A DNA stretch of 6,388 bases from contig DAOWNO010000129.1 in NCBI GenBank assembly GCA_030642525.1, positions 1-6,388 of the forward strand, given 5' to 3'. The first letter of the stretch is position 1. The number at the start of each line of letters is the position of its first letter. Below, piece by piece: positions 1 through 6,049 of this stretch. This DNA comes from Candidatus Aegiribacteria sp. (GTDB lineage Bacteria > Fermentibacterota > Fermentibacteria > Fermentibacterales > JCC-6). The position numbers and the translations under genes were made by a program. The notes beneath the pieces are model-generated. The model searched no databases. It worked only from the letters and a program-made list of their open reading frames with translations, and had not been told where the DNA came from.

Positions 1-445
1 AGTCGCGGATCCTGAGAGGATAGCTATAGGCGGGCATTCGTACGGTGCTTTCATGACGGCCAATCTCCTTGCCCATTCGGATCTCTTTGCGGCGGGGCTG
101 GCAAGAACAGGAGCTTACAACAGAACCCTGACACCTTTCGGCTTCCAGTCGGAGGACAGGTCGCTGTGGGAAGCCAAGGATGTATACATCGAAATGTCAC
201 CATTCATGAACGCGGACCTGATCGACGAACCGATACTTCTCATTCACGGAGACGCGGACAGTAATCCCGGAACATTCCCGATGCAGAGCGAGCGGTTCTT
301 CGCGGCTCTGAAAGGGCTGGGAGGGGTTGCCAGACTTGTCATGCTGCCTCTCGAGAGCCATAGCTACCAGGCGCGTGAATCAATTCTTCACGTACTCTGG
401 GAGACCCAGGAATGGCTGAGTCGATATGTTGGCAGACAGCAGTAA
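1..445 (+). CDS. S9-family prolyl oligopeptidase-like serine peptidase, glutamyl endopeptidase type (C-terminal part)
   Basis: Partial gene: the frame is open from base 2 with no start in view, leaving the last 147 residues. The ATG at 53 is internal, because the nucleophile motif GGHSYGAFM lies across it (Ser codon 38-40). The rest of the alpha/beta-hydrolase triad follows: Asp in IHGDADSN (codon 257-259) and His in ESHSY (codon 359-361). The stretches RTGAYNRTLTPFGFQ, WEAKDVYIEMSPF and NPGTFPMQSERFF are characteristic of the S9 glutamyl endopeptidase group known from plastids and from Bacteroidota-like bacteria, which cleaves after Glu and degrades peptides. Any N-terminal beta-propeller and export signal lie outside the window, so location cannot be judged. 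A 191-base gap separates it from the next gene, so it is probably a separate transcription unit. The family is secure; the Glu specificity is inferred from similarity. Confidence 0.9.
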   Translation, partial: VADPERIAIGGHSYGAFMTANLLAHSDLFAAGLARTGAYNRTLTPFGFQSEDRSLWEAKDVYIEMSPFMNADLIDEPILLIHGDADSNPGTFPMQSERFFAALKGLGGVARLVMLPLESHSYQARESILHVLWETQEWLSRYVGRQQ

Positions 446-540
446 AGATTTTTCTGTTTTCCATTCCTGCGCATTTATCGATATCCATGAGAAGCTGTAA
501 TCACGGTCTTACTAAAAGGGAGACATGCTCATATATTCAA

Positions 541-575
541 GAATATGGGAAATTGTGAATTCATGGCTCATATTC
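541..575. repeat. Short inverted repeat in the intergenic gap
   Basis: GAATATG (541-547) and CATATTC (569-575) are perfect 7-base inverted arms; two more inner pairs, one of them G-T, are possible, leaving a loop of about 17 bases. A second small palindrome, ATATTC-AA-GAATAT (533-546), shares the left arm, so two alternative hairpins compete. The right arm overlaps the spacer of the putative promoter. No T-tract follows, so it is not a standard terminator. It could be an operator or just AT-rich chance pairing. Confidence 0.3.
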
Positions 576-582
576 CTGTAAT
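553..582 (+). promoter_or_regulatory. Possible sigma-70-type promoter for the dapL-fol-pan run
   Basis: In the only intergenic gap, TTGTGA (553-558, 4 of 6 to the consensus -35) is followed after 18 bases by TGTAAT (577-582, 5 of 6 to the -10). This would start transcription near 589-590 and give a leader of about 47 bases before the TTG start at 637. A weaker alternative -10 is TATATT at 532-537. The match is modest and the organism's promoter consensus is unknown, so this is a candidate chosen mainly because the operon needs a promoter here. Confidence 0.25.
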
Positions 583-636
583 GGTTCTGAATGGTGTGTT
601 GTCTTCTGAGGGTTCGAATGTCTGGAAGAGGTCGGT

Positions 637-1863
637 TTGAGGGAAAACAGAAGAAGAAAACGTGTTGTAATATCCGCTTCTGAACGTGTTACTATGCTGC
701 CTCCTTACCTTTTTGCTCAGATAGACAGGCAGAAGGAAGCAGCACTGAAAAAGGGCATGGAGCTGATTGATTTCGGAATTGGCGATCCTGATCTCCCCAC
801 ACCATCGCATATAGTTGATGCCGGGAAAAAAGCTGTCGCAGAGCCTTCATTTCACAGGTATCCCAACGGTTCGGGAAGCGAATTCTTCTTGTATGCAGTA
901 AAAAAATGGATGAGAGAACAGTTCGGTGTCGAGATCGGTGAAGAATTTGGTGTCAGTTCAGTGATAGGCACAAAAGAAGGTATTGCCCATGTTCCGCTTT
1001 TCTTCTGCAATCCAGGGGATATTGCTCTTGTCCCGAATCCGGGATATCCAGTATACAGAGCATCAGTAATTCTCGCAGATGCTGTTCCTGTTGATCTTCC
1101 TCTTCTAAGAGAGAACGCATTTGTACCGGATGTCAGTTCCATCAGTTCTGAGATCATTGCGTGTACCAGAATGATATTCCTTAATTATCCGAATAATCCC
1201 ACCGGTGCTGTTCTTTCGCTCGACCAGATGAGGGAAATCGTAAACTGGGCAAGGCAAGAGGATATTCTGATTGTCAGTGACAACTCATACAGTCATATCC
1301 GTTTCGACGGGAACCCCCCGTGTTCCTTCCTGCAGATTCCAGGCGCAGAAGATGTCTGTCTTGAATTTCATAGCCTGTCCAAGACCTTTAACATGACAGG
1401 ATGGAGAGCGGGATTTGTAGCAGGAGGCTCACAACTCATCCGGACATTCGTGAGCGCAAAGGAAAACATAGATTCTGGTGTTTTTACAGCTGTTCAGAAG
1501 GCTGCTGAGGTAGCACTATCTTCATACACCTCCGGCTATTTCGACATTTACAGTAAGCGAAGAGATATACTGGTGAACGGGCTTAAAAAACTTGACTGGG
1601 ATGTCTGCGATTCACCCGGAACGTTTTATGTCTGGGTAAAACTCCCCAGAGAAACTCAATCAATGAGATTTGCACGCAAACTCATCACGCAGACCGGTAT
1701 CGTAGTAACACCTGGAAGCGGATTCGGTACTTACGGTGAGGGCTATATACGATTTGCTCTTACAATATCTGAAGAATCTATCCACAAGGCTATCGGAAGA
1801 CTTGAGCAGAAGGAACTCTTCAGTCACAGAATAAGAGCCTGGTTGAAAAAAGGTGTTGAATGA
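637..1863 (+). CDS. dapL: LL-diaminopimelate aminotransferase-like class I/II PLP aminotransferase
   Basis: Predicted fold-type I PLP aminotransferase (408 aa from TTG 637) closest to DapL, which converts tetrahydrodipicolinate and glutamate to LL-diaminopimelate in one step for lysine and peptidoglycan synthesis in the cytoplasm. Visible motifs: LPPYLFAQID (21-30), GIGDPDLPTP (47-56), HRYP (73-76), GTKEGIAHVP (111-120), NPGYPVY (134-140), NYPNNPTG (183-190), the cofactor Asp in SDNSY (D215), PLP lysine K249 in FHSLSKTFNMTGWR, and the substrate-carboxylate Arg R372 in GYIRFAL. TTG 637 has GGAAGAGG (624-631) five bases upstream. It gives about 10 more Lys/Arg-rich N-terminal residues than usual, and ATG 694 would be too short. 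This is the first gene of the run; its stop overlaps folB by four bases. The class is certain; DapL specificity is likely but related aminotransferases look similar. Confidence 0.85.
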   Translation: MRENRRRKRVVISASERVTMLPPYLFAQIDRQKEAALKKGMELIDFGIGDPDLPTPSHIVDAGKKAVAEPSFHRYPNGSGSEFFLYAVKKWMREQFGVEIGEEFGVSSVIGTKEGIAHVPLFFCNPGDIALVPNPGYPVYRASVILADAVPVDLPLLRENAFVPDVSSISSEIIACTRMIFLNYPNNPTGAVLSLDQMREIVNWARQEDILIVSDNSYSHIRFDGNPPCSFLQIPGAEDVCLEFHSLSKTFNMTGWRAGFVAGGSQLIRTFVSAKENIDSGVFTAVQKAAEVALSSYTSGYFDIYSKRRDILVNGLKKLDWDVCDSPGTFYVWVKLPRETQSMRFARKLITQTGIVVTPGSGFGTYGEGYIRFALTISEESIHKAIGRLEQKELFSHRIRAWLKKGVE

Positions 1864-2201
1864 AGGGGCAGCTTGTCCTTAAGAATGTGATTATCCGGCT
1901 GAAGCTTGGAAATGAGCCATTCGAGAAAATTTCAAGCCGTGATATTCCTGTGAATATAGTATGGTCAGGAGAGATGACAGAAAGTATGTCGATTGATTAC
2001 ACTGACATATGCGAAATGCTAACAAGATATTCGGAAAAGGAATTCGATTATATTGAGGAACTTTCTTCTGACATTCTCAATACTCTTATGGAAGAATATC
2101 CCGCCGGCAAATGGAAAGTAACCGTGACCAAGCCTTTTCCACAGGTTTCGTTGAAAATTGAATCAGTTTTGTTAACTATGGGGGGTGGCAGCTATGCCTG
2201 A
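1860..2201 (+). CDS. folB: Dihydroneopterin aldolase (FolB-like)
   Basis: A 113-residue protein of typical FolB length. FolB cleaves 7,8-dihydroneopterin to 6-hydroxymethyl-7,8-dihydropterin and glycolaldehyde, just before the FolK step. Recognisable family landmarks are IDYTDI (45-50, the usual LDY.xV segment with the active-site Tyr Y47), the pterin-anchoring Glu in YIEEL (E66), and the C-terminal catalytic Lys in VTVTKPFP (K91). The usual N-terminal GV...WE segment is poorly conserved; E22 in the PFEK stretch aligns best with the catalytic Glu. The protein is therefore a divergent member, and sequence alone would leave it uncertain, but folK directly follows. ATG 1860 overlaps the dapL stop as ATGA, with AAGGTG (1850-1855) upstream. 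The tail reads into the folK ribosome-binding site, overlapping that gene by eight bases. Confidence 0.78.
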   Translation: MKGQLVLKNVIIRLKLGNEPFEKISSRDIPVNIVWSGEMTESMSIDYTDICEMLTRYSEKEFDYIEELSSDILNTLMEEYPAGKWKVTVTKPFPQVSLKIESVLLTMGGGSYA

Positions 2202-2715
2202 GTTCGCGATTGGAATGGGTTGTAATCTGGGAGATAGAACTCACAATATTCTGGAGGGAGTTCGATTCCTCCTTTCGCGATCCAGGATGGGAATATTTAA
2301 ACTCTCCGGGTTGTATGAGACTCAGCCTTTAGATAACGTAGGCGGTGAAGATTTTTATAACTGTGTTCTTGCGGGAGTATACTATGGACCTGTATTAGAA
2401 CTTCATAAAGATTGCAGGGAAGCGGAGATTTTCCTGGGTTCTTCTGAACGAAAGAAAGGTACAGCCAGAGCTCTCGATATTGATCTGCTTCTTTATAAAG
2501 ATATTGTTATGGAAGAAGAGAATCTGATACTGCCTCATCCGAGACTTCATCTGAGAAAATTCGTTCTTGTCCCTCTGGCTGAAGTCTGGAACGATGTTTT
2601 ACCCGGTCTGGGTTCTACTCCGGCGCAACTCCTTGAAGTTTGTCCCGATGACAGCAAGATAAAAAAAGTATTCGAGATGCCTGAAAGAGGTTGCTTCTGG
2701 GAGGTTTCCAGCTGA
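2194..2715 (+). CDS. folK: 2-amino-4-hydroxy-6-hydroxymethyldihydropteridine pyrophosphokinase (HPPK)
   Basis: HPPK transfers pyrophosphate from ATP to 6-hydroxymethyl-dihydropterin, giving the substrate of dihydropteroate synthase. At 173 residues it has the usual length. Motifs: GMGCNLGDR (7-15, normally GSNLGDR), LSGLYETQPL (37-46), FYNCVL (54-59), the Mg-binding pair D95/D97 in ARALDIDLL with R92 before it, and LPHPRLHLRKFVLVPLAE (113-130) with H115 and R121. The loop before DID reads LGSSERKKGTAR, where the family normally has a GRxR...WGPR-like pattern, so some loop arginines and the Trp are replaced. ATG 2194 is preferred to the in-frame GTG 2185: GGGGGTGG (2181-2188) lies five bases before the ATG and the protein then begins MPEFAIGMG. 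The 3' end encodes the binding site and start of the next gene. Confidence 0.93.
   Translation: MPEFAIGMGCNLGDRTHNILEGVRFLLSRSRMGIFKLSGLYETQPLDNVGGEDFYNCVLAGVYYGPVLELHKDCREAEIFLGSSERKKGTARALDIDLLLYKDIVMEEENLILPHPRLHLRKFVLVPLAEVWNDVLPGLGSTPAQLLEVCPDDSKIKKVFEMPERGCFWEVSS
2699..2704 (+). promoter_or_regulatory. Shine-Dalgarno GGGAGG that selects a CTG start for the kinase gene
   Basis: GGGAGG lies inside the last codons of folK, seven bases before CTG 2712-2714. The only other upstream in-frame start, TTG 2691, has its GAGG directly against it with no spacer. The strong, well-spaced site points to CTG, which also forms a CTGA overlap with the folK stop, matching the ATGA and GTGA junctions elsewhere in the run. 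Confidence 0.6.
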
Positions 2716-3362
2716 CGCCAGAATTCAGATATGTAGTTGTTGAAGGGCCAATAGGTGTAGGCAAAACAACGCTGTGTACTCTTCTTGCTTCCCGGTGGAG
2801 CGCCGGTACAATGCTGGAAGAAGTCGAGGAGAACCCCTTCCTTTCACGCTTTTATAAGAAAAGAAAAAAGTGGGCATTCCAGACGCAGATATTCTTTATG
2901 CTCAGCAGGTACAAACAGCAGAAAAAGCTGGCCCAGCTGGATCTGTTTCAGAAGATGATTGTTGCTGATTACATGTTCGCAAAAGACAGGATATTCGCTT
3001 CCATCAATCTGAGTGATGACGAATTCATGCTTTATGAGAAACTGTCCTTAATACTTGCTGAAGAAATACCGCAGCCGGATCTGGTCATTTATCTCCAGGG
3101 ATCCTGCGATTCACTTCTTCGAAGGATTTCTGGAAGAGGCAGACCTTTTGAAACGGATATCAGTCAATCATACCTTGAAAAACTCACGGATGCTTACAAT
3201 GATTACTTTTTCAGAGCACAGATCCACCCGACGCTCGTCGTAAATACCGACCATGCGAATTTCAAGCAGAATGGTGAAGATTTCCAGGGTCTCCTTGAAG
3301 CTGTCAGAAATTTTTCTGGCGGAATTCAGAGTTATGTTCCCCGGCTTGGCGTCCGGAAATGA
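2712..3362 (+). CDS. Deoxynucleoside kinase (dNK/dGK-dAK family)
   Basis: Phosphorylates deoxynucleosides to 5'-monophosphates with ATP or another NTP in cytoplasmic salvage; which base it prefers cannot be read from sequence. From the CTG start it has 216 residues, normal for the family. It shows the P-loop GPIGVGKT (12-19), the acidic EEVEENPFL segment (36-44) with a substrate-contacting Glu, FQTQIFFMLSRYKQQ (56-70), a DY pair (D86-Y87) at the position of the family DRS motif, FAKDRIFA (89-96), and an Arg-rich lid around GRGRPFE. The family is dNK rather than thymidylate kinase. Start evidence favours CTG 2712; TTG 2691 would add seven residues. Its stop overlaps panC by four bases. A dNK next to folK and panC suggests a shared nucleotide/cofactor supply unit, which is inference. 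Confidence 0.9.
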   Translation: MTPEFRYVVVEGPIGVGKTTLCTLLASRWSAGTMLEEVEENPFLSRFYKKRKKWAFQTQIFFMLSRYKQQKKLAQLDLFQKMIVADYMFAKDRIFASINLSDDEFMLYEKLSLILAEEIPQPDLVIYLQGSCDSLLRRISGRGRPFETDISQSYLEKLTDAYNDYFFRAQIHPTLVVNTDHANFKQNGEDFQGLLEAVRNFSGGIQSYVPRLGVRK

Positions 3363-4231
3363 GCGTAGTGGTTCTCAGAACGGCTGAAGAAGTGCGGAAA
3401 ACAGTCGAAGAATGGCGATGCAGCAGGAGAATCATTGGTTTTGTTCCAACTATGGGAGCACTTCACCCGGGACATCTGAGCCTTGTCTCAAAGGCTTTCG
3501 AGCATGCCGACACCGTCATTGTATCAATATTTGTGAATCCGGCTCAGTTCGGTCCGGATGAGGATTTTGAATCATATCCGCGAACACTCAGGGATGACAT
3601 TGACAAACTTGAGAAAGTCGGTGCTAATGCAGTTTTCTATCCTGAAAAGGATATAATCTATCCGGAAGGATTTTCGACTTCCGTGCATGTTTCCAATCTG
3701 ACCGATACTCTTTGCGGGAAGTACAGACCCGGTCATTTTGATGGAGTGTCAACGGTATGCGCAATACTCTTTGGAATTGTAAAGCCGGACATAGCGGTAT
3801 TCGGAAGGAAGGATGCGCAGCAGCTCGCTGTGATCAAGCGAATGGTTCTTGACCTCAGATTCGATATCAGGATTGTTGGAGCCGACATATACAGAGAGCG
3901 CGATGGTCTGGCCATGAGCTCCCGAAACAGGTATCTTCGACCTGTCGAAAGAACACAGGCGGCAGCCCTGTTCAGAGGGCTTTCCAGAGCTGCTGAACTG
4001 GCCGGTAAGGGAGAGAGGGATACCGGACGACTCTGTGAAGTTGCGCGGCAAATTATTGCAAAATCCCCCCTCGCAGTTGTTCAGTATCTGGAGATAGTCG
4101 ATCAGGATACAATGAAGCCTGTAGAAAGACTTGATGGTCCAGGGCTTCTTGCTGTTGCGGTTCGTTTTGGCAAAACTCGTCTTATTGACAACATCGTTCT
4201 TGATCCGGGTGCAAGTTATAAGGAGGATTGA
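3359..4231 (+). CDS. panC: Pantothenate synthetase (pantoate-beta-alanine ligase)
   Basis: ATP-dependent condensation of pantoate and beta-alanine to pantothenate, the coenzyme A precursor. The 290-residue protein has the full set of family signatures: nucleotide-binding PTMGALHPGH (30-39, the HIGH-type motif with H36 and H39), IFVNPAQFGPDEDFESYPR (58-75, except that the lead Ile is usually Val), YPEGF (101-105), GKYRPGHFDGVSTV (120-133), FGRKDAQQLAVIKRMV.DL (148-166, normally FGEKDxQQ) and RERDGLAMSSRNRYL (179-193, the KMSKS-like loop). No catalytic residue appears lost. The ATG overlaps the kinase stop as ATGA and has no strong binding site in front, so translation is probably coupled to the kinase gene. 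panD follows directly. Its partner panB, which makes ketopantoate using methylene-tetrahydrofolate, is not in the window. Confidence 0.97.
   Translation: MSVVVLRTAEEVRKTVEEWRCSRRIIGFVPTMGALHPGHLSLVSKAFEHADTVIVSIFVNPAQFGPDEDFESYPRTLRDDIDKLEKVGANAVFYPEKDIIYPEGFSTSVHVSNLTDTLCGKYRPGHFDGVSTVCAILFGIVKPDIAVFGRKDAQQLAVIKRMVLDLRFDIRIVGADIYRERDGLAMSSRNRYLRPVERTQAAALFRGLSRAAELAGKGERDTGRLCEVARQIIAKSPLAVVQYLEIVDQDTMKPVERLDGPGLLAVAVRFGKTRLIDNIVLDPGASYKED
4220..4226 (+). promoter_or_regulatory. Strong Shine-Dalgarno AAGGAGG setting the panD GTG start
   Basis: AAGGAGG is the best ribosome-binding site in the window. It ends seven bases before GTG 4234 but only one base before the in-frame TTG 4228, so it decides in favour of the GTG. 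That start gives the canonical MQRxxxxSKxHR N-terminus of PanD. Confidence 0.8.
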
Positions 4232-4233
4232 TC

Positions 4234-4593
4234 GTGCAAAGGTGTTTTCTGGGATCGAAGCTTCACAGAATGGTTATTACCGAAGCTGACCTTGATTACG
4301 TTGGATCCATAACAATCGATGTAGAATTGCTTGATATATCGGGAATTCTGCCCGGTGAGAGAGTACAGGTTGCTGATCTATCCACGGGTTCCAGGTTTGA
4401 GACATATGTTCTTGAAGGTTCTCGAGGAAGCGGTATAATCTGCATCAATGGAGCTGCCGCAAGACTCGTCAATCCGGGTGACAGAGTGATTATTCTGCAG
4501 TACGTATGGGTCAATGGAGACGAAACTCCTCCCAAACCCAGGGTAGTAGTTGCTGATGTCGAAAATCTCAACCCTGAATTGCTTGATTTATGA
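4234..4593 (+). CDS. panD: Aspartate 1-decarboxylase proenzyme
   Basis: Pyruvoyl-dependent enzyme that decarboxylates L-aspartate to beta-alanine, the second substrate of PanC. The 119-residue proenzyme begins MQRCFLGSKLHRMVITEADL and has the self-cleavage site YVGS, with Gly24-Ser25 at the same numbers as in E. coli; Ser25 would become the pyruvoyl group. K9, R54 and Y58 are also conserved in place. GSGIICINGAAARLVNPGD (67-85) is the typical core. The pyruvoyl type normally needs a maturation factor only in enterobacteria, and no such gene is seen here. GTG 4234 lies two bases after the panC stop. The 3' end overlaps the next gene as ATGA. Function and start are both secure. Confidence 0.97.
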   Translation: MQRCFLGSKLHRMVITEADLDYVGSITIDVELLDISGILPGERVQVADLSTGSRFETYVLEGSRGSGIICINGAAARLVNPGDRVIILQYVWVNGDETPPKPRVVVADVENLNPELLDL

Positions 4594-5546
4594 CACTTTG
4601 CGTCATTCTGGCAGCAGGTCAGGGCAAAAGAATGAAATCACCTCTTCCCAAAGTTGTGCATCCCGTACTGGGAGTTCCAATGCTCATTCGCGTAGTTCAC
4701 CAGGCAATGAAAGCCGGTTTTGAAAAACCGGTCGTAGTTGTCGGTCATGGCAGGGAAAGTGTAATACCGCTTCTTGAGAATGAAGACATTCCGTGGGCTG
4801 TACAGGAAAAACAGCTTGGAACCGCACATGCCGTATCATGTGGATTAAAGGATATTATCGCAGACGACGTTACCGTCCTGCTCGGAGATGTACCTCTTCT
4901 CAGAAGTCATACTATAACCGAACTGGCGGAAAGTCGCCGGAAAGCTGATGCTGGAATCGCTGTTCTCACAACTTTTCCTCCGGATTCGACAGGATATGGC
5001 AGGATAGTCAGAAAAGGGAGCATTCTCTCTCTGATCGTTGAAGAAAGAGACGCAACGACTGAGCAGCTTTCAATTGGGGAAATCAATACCGGTATCATGT
5101 CTTTTGATGGTTCTATTCTACCTCTCCTTCTTGAGAGCATTACTACAGACAATGACCAGAGGGAGTATTACCTGACTGACGCTATTTCTATAGCCGGTAA
5201 AAAGGGAATACCCAGCATAGCTGTTGTCGCGGATGACTGGAAGGAAGTTGCAGGAATAAACGATCGTATTCAGCTTGCGGAAGCAACCGGCAATTTACGC
5301 AAACGGGTAGTTAACAAACATCTCATCCAGGGAGTTATTATTCCGGACCCCGATAATGTGTGGATTGAGGAATCCGTTACGATTGGAGATAATGTTTCCA
5401 TTGGAAGGTCCTGCAGGCTTTCAGGAATGACACTGATTGGCGATGGATGCGTGTTAGGCGATGGATGCGTGATAGTTGACACTGTTCTCCCGGCAGGAAC
5501 AGTTCTGGAACCCTTCACTGTTAAAGGGTGGAGTGGAAACCGGTGA
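4590..5546 (+). CDS. GlmU-like UDP-N-acetylglucosamine pyrophosphorylase without the acetyltransferase domain
   Basis: The N-terminal ~228 residues are a complete GlmU-type uridylyltransferase, which makes UDP-GlcNAc from UTP and GlcNAc-1-phosphate. Seen: LAAGQGKRMKSPLPK (7-21), QLGTAHAV (75-82), GDVPLL with Mg-ligand D100, GYGRIVR (135-141), IVEERDA (149-155), EINTGIM (164-170), EYYLTDA (192-198) and GINDR (222-226, second metal ligand N224). A short left-handed beta-helix follows (about 248-312), beginning GVIIPDPDNVWIEESVTIG, and then the protein stops at 318 residues. Standard GlmU is about 450; the missing part carries the acetyl-CoA and GlcN-1-P residues. The HIT gene follows at once, so this is not a local frameshift of a longer gene. 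ATG 4590 overlaps the panD stop and has no clear binding site. The beta-helix may still trimerise the enzyme. Confidence 0.88.
   Translation: MTLCVILAAGQGKRMKSPLPKVVHPVLGVPMLIRVVHQAMKAGFEKPVVVVGHGRESVIPLLENEDIPWAVQEKQLGTAHAVSCGLKDIIADDVTVLLGDVPLLRSHTITELAESRRKADAGIAVLTTFPPDSTGYGRIVRKGSILSLIVEERDATTEQLSIGEINTGIMSFDGSILPLLLESITTDNDQREYYLTDAISIAGKKGIPSIAVVADDWKEVAGINDRIQLAEATGNLRKRVVNKHLIQGVIIPDPDNVWIEESVTIGDNVSIGRSCRLSGMTLIGDGCVLGDGCVIVDTVLPAGTVLEPFTVKGWSGNR
5439..5474 (+). repeat. 18-bp tandem duplication equal to one hexapeptide rung
   Basis: Two adjacent 18-base units (5439-5456 and 5457-5474) differ at one base; the first 15 bases are identical. They are in frame with the GlmU-like gene and encode GDGCVL and GDGCVI (residues 284-295), exactly one hexapeptide turn of the left-handed beta-helix each. 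Confidence 0.9.
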
Positions 5547-6049
5547 ATAGATTACTGGCACCATGGAGAGATTCTTATGTAAGCAGTTCCAATCCCGATG
5601 AAGGGTGTATACTGTGCAGAATTGGTGTCGAAACGGAAAATGACAGAGAGAATTATGTTCTTTTTCGCACAGATGGATTCTACATAGTGCTGAACAGGTT
5701 CCCTTACATCAACGGTCATCTGATGATTGTTCCGCTCAGACATGCCGGAGATTTTTCCAGCCTTCAGGAATCAGAGCTGGATACTATGATCCGGCTCATC
5801 GTCAAATGTGAGAAGGCTCTGGCCGAGGGATTGAAATGTATGGGTATCAATGGCGGCTGGAATCTCGGAAATTGTGCCGGCGCCGGTATTGAGGGACATA
5901 TCCATCTGCATATGCTTCCAAGGTGGTCCGGTGACGTGAATTTCATGACAACTGTATGTGAAACCAGAGTGATATCGTCATCGCTTGAAGACAGCTTTAG
6001 AAAATTGAAACCCTTGTTTGAGAATGGGAACGATTGTGTTGACCGGTAA
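5543..6049 (+). CDS. HIT-family protein, Ap4A phosphorylase/hydrolase-like
   Basis: Histidine-triad nucleotide-binding enzyme of 168 residues. It carries the HIT motif as GHIHLHMLPRW (118-128), with H119, H121 (expected nucleophile) and H123. Upstream are NRFPYINGHLMIVPLRH (51-67) and GWNLGNCAGAG (106-116). An N-terminal CILC pair (C22, C25) with later His residues could hold a structural zinc. The sequence start LLAPWRDSYV and the tail WSGDVNFM...ETRVI are typical of the branch that contains mycobacterial Ap4A phosphorylase, so it probably splits diadenosine polyphosphates or similar dinucleotides; the exact substrate is inference. GTG 5543 is preferred over GTG 5528 because it forms a GTGA overlap with the preceding stop, gives the family N-terminus, and has GGTGGAG (5527-5533) nine bases upstream. 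Confidence 0.92.
   Translation: MNRLLAPWRDSYVSSSNPDEGCILCRIGVETENDRENYVLFRTDGFYIVLNRFPYINGHLMIVPLRHAGDFSSLQESELDTMIRLIVKCEKALAEGLKCMGINGGWNLGNCAGAGIEGHIHLHMLPRWSGDVNFMTTVCETRVISSSLEDSFRKLKPLFENGNDCVDR

Noticed and set aside
437..464. A possible terminator after the peptidase gene: weak AGACAG/CTGTTT pairing near a T-rich stretch
   Set aside because: The stem is only six pairs with a wobble, the T-tract lies inside the loop rather than after the stem, and GC content of the stem is low.
525..581. An 18-residue hydrophobic reading frame (ATG 525) in the intergenic gap
   Set aside because: Its nearest purine-rich stretch is only about two bases from the ATG, the codons overlap the AT-rich repeats, and nothing else supports expression.
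568..1157. Open frames on the minus strand over the 5' part of dapL
   Set aside because: They lie antisense to strongly conserved aminotransferase coding sequence and their translations show no domain.
3055..3243. A 62-residue plus-strand frame inside the deoxynucleoside kinase gene
   Set aside because: It is fully nested in the kinase gene in another frame and its translation resembles no protein family.
3733..4051. Minus-strand open frames inside panC
   Set aside because: They are shadows of the well-conserved PanC frame, have no recognisable motifs and no independent ribosome-binding site that I can see.
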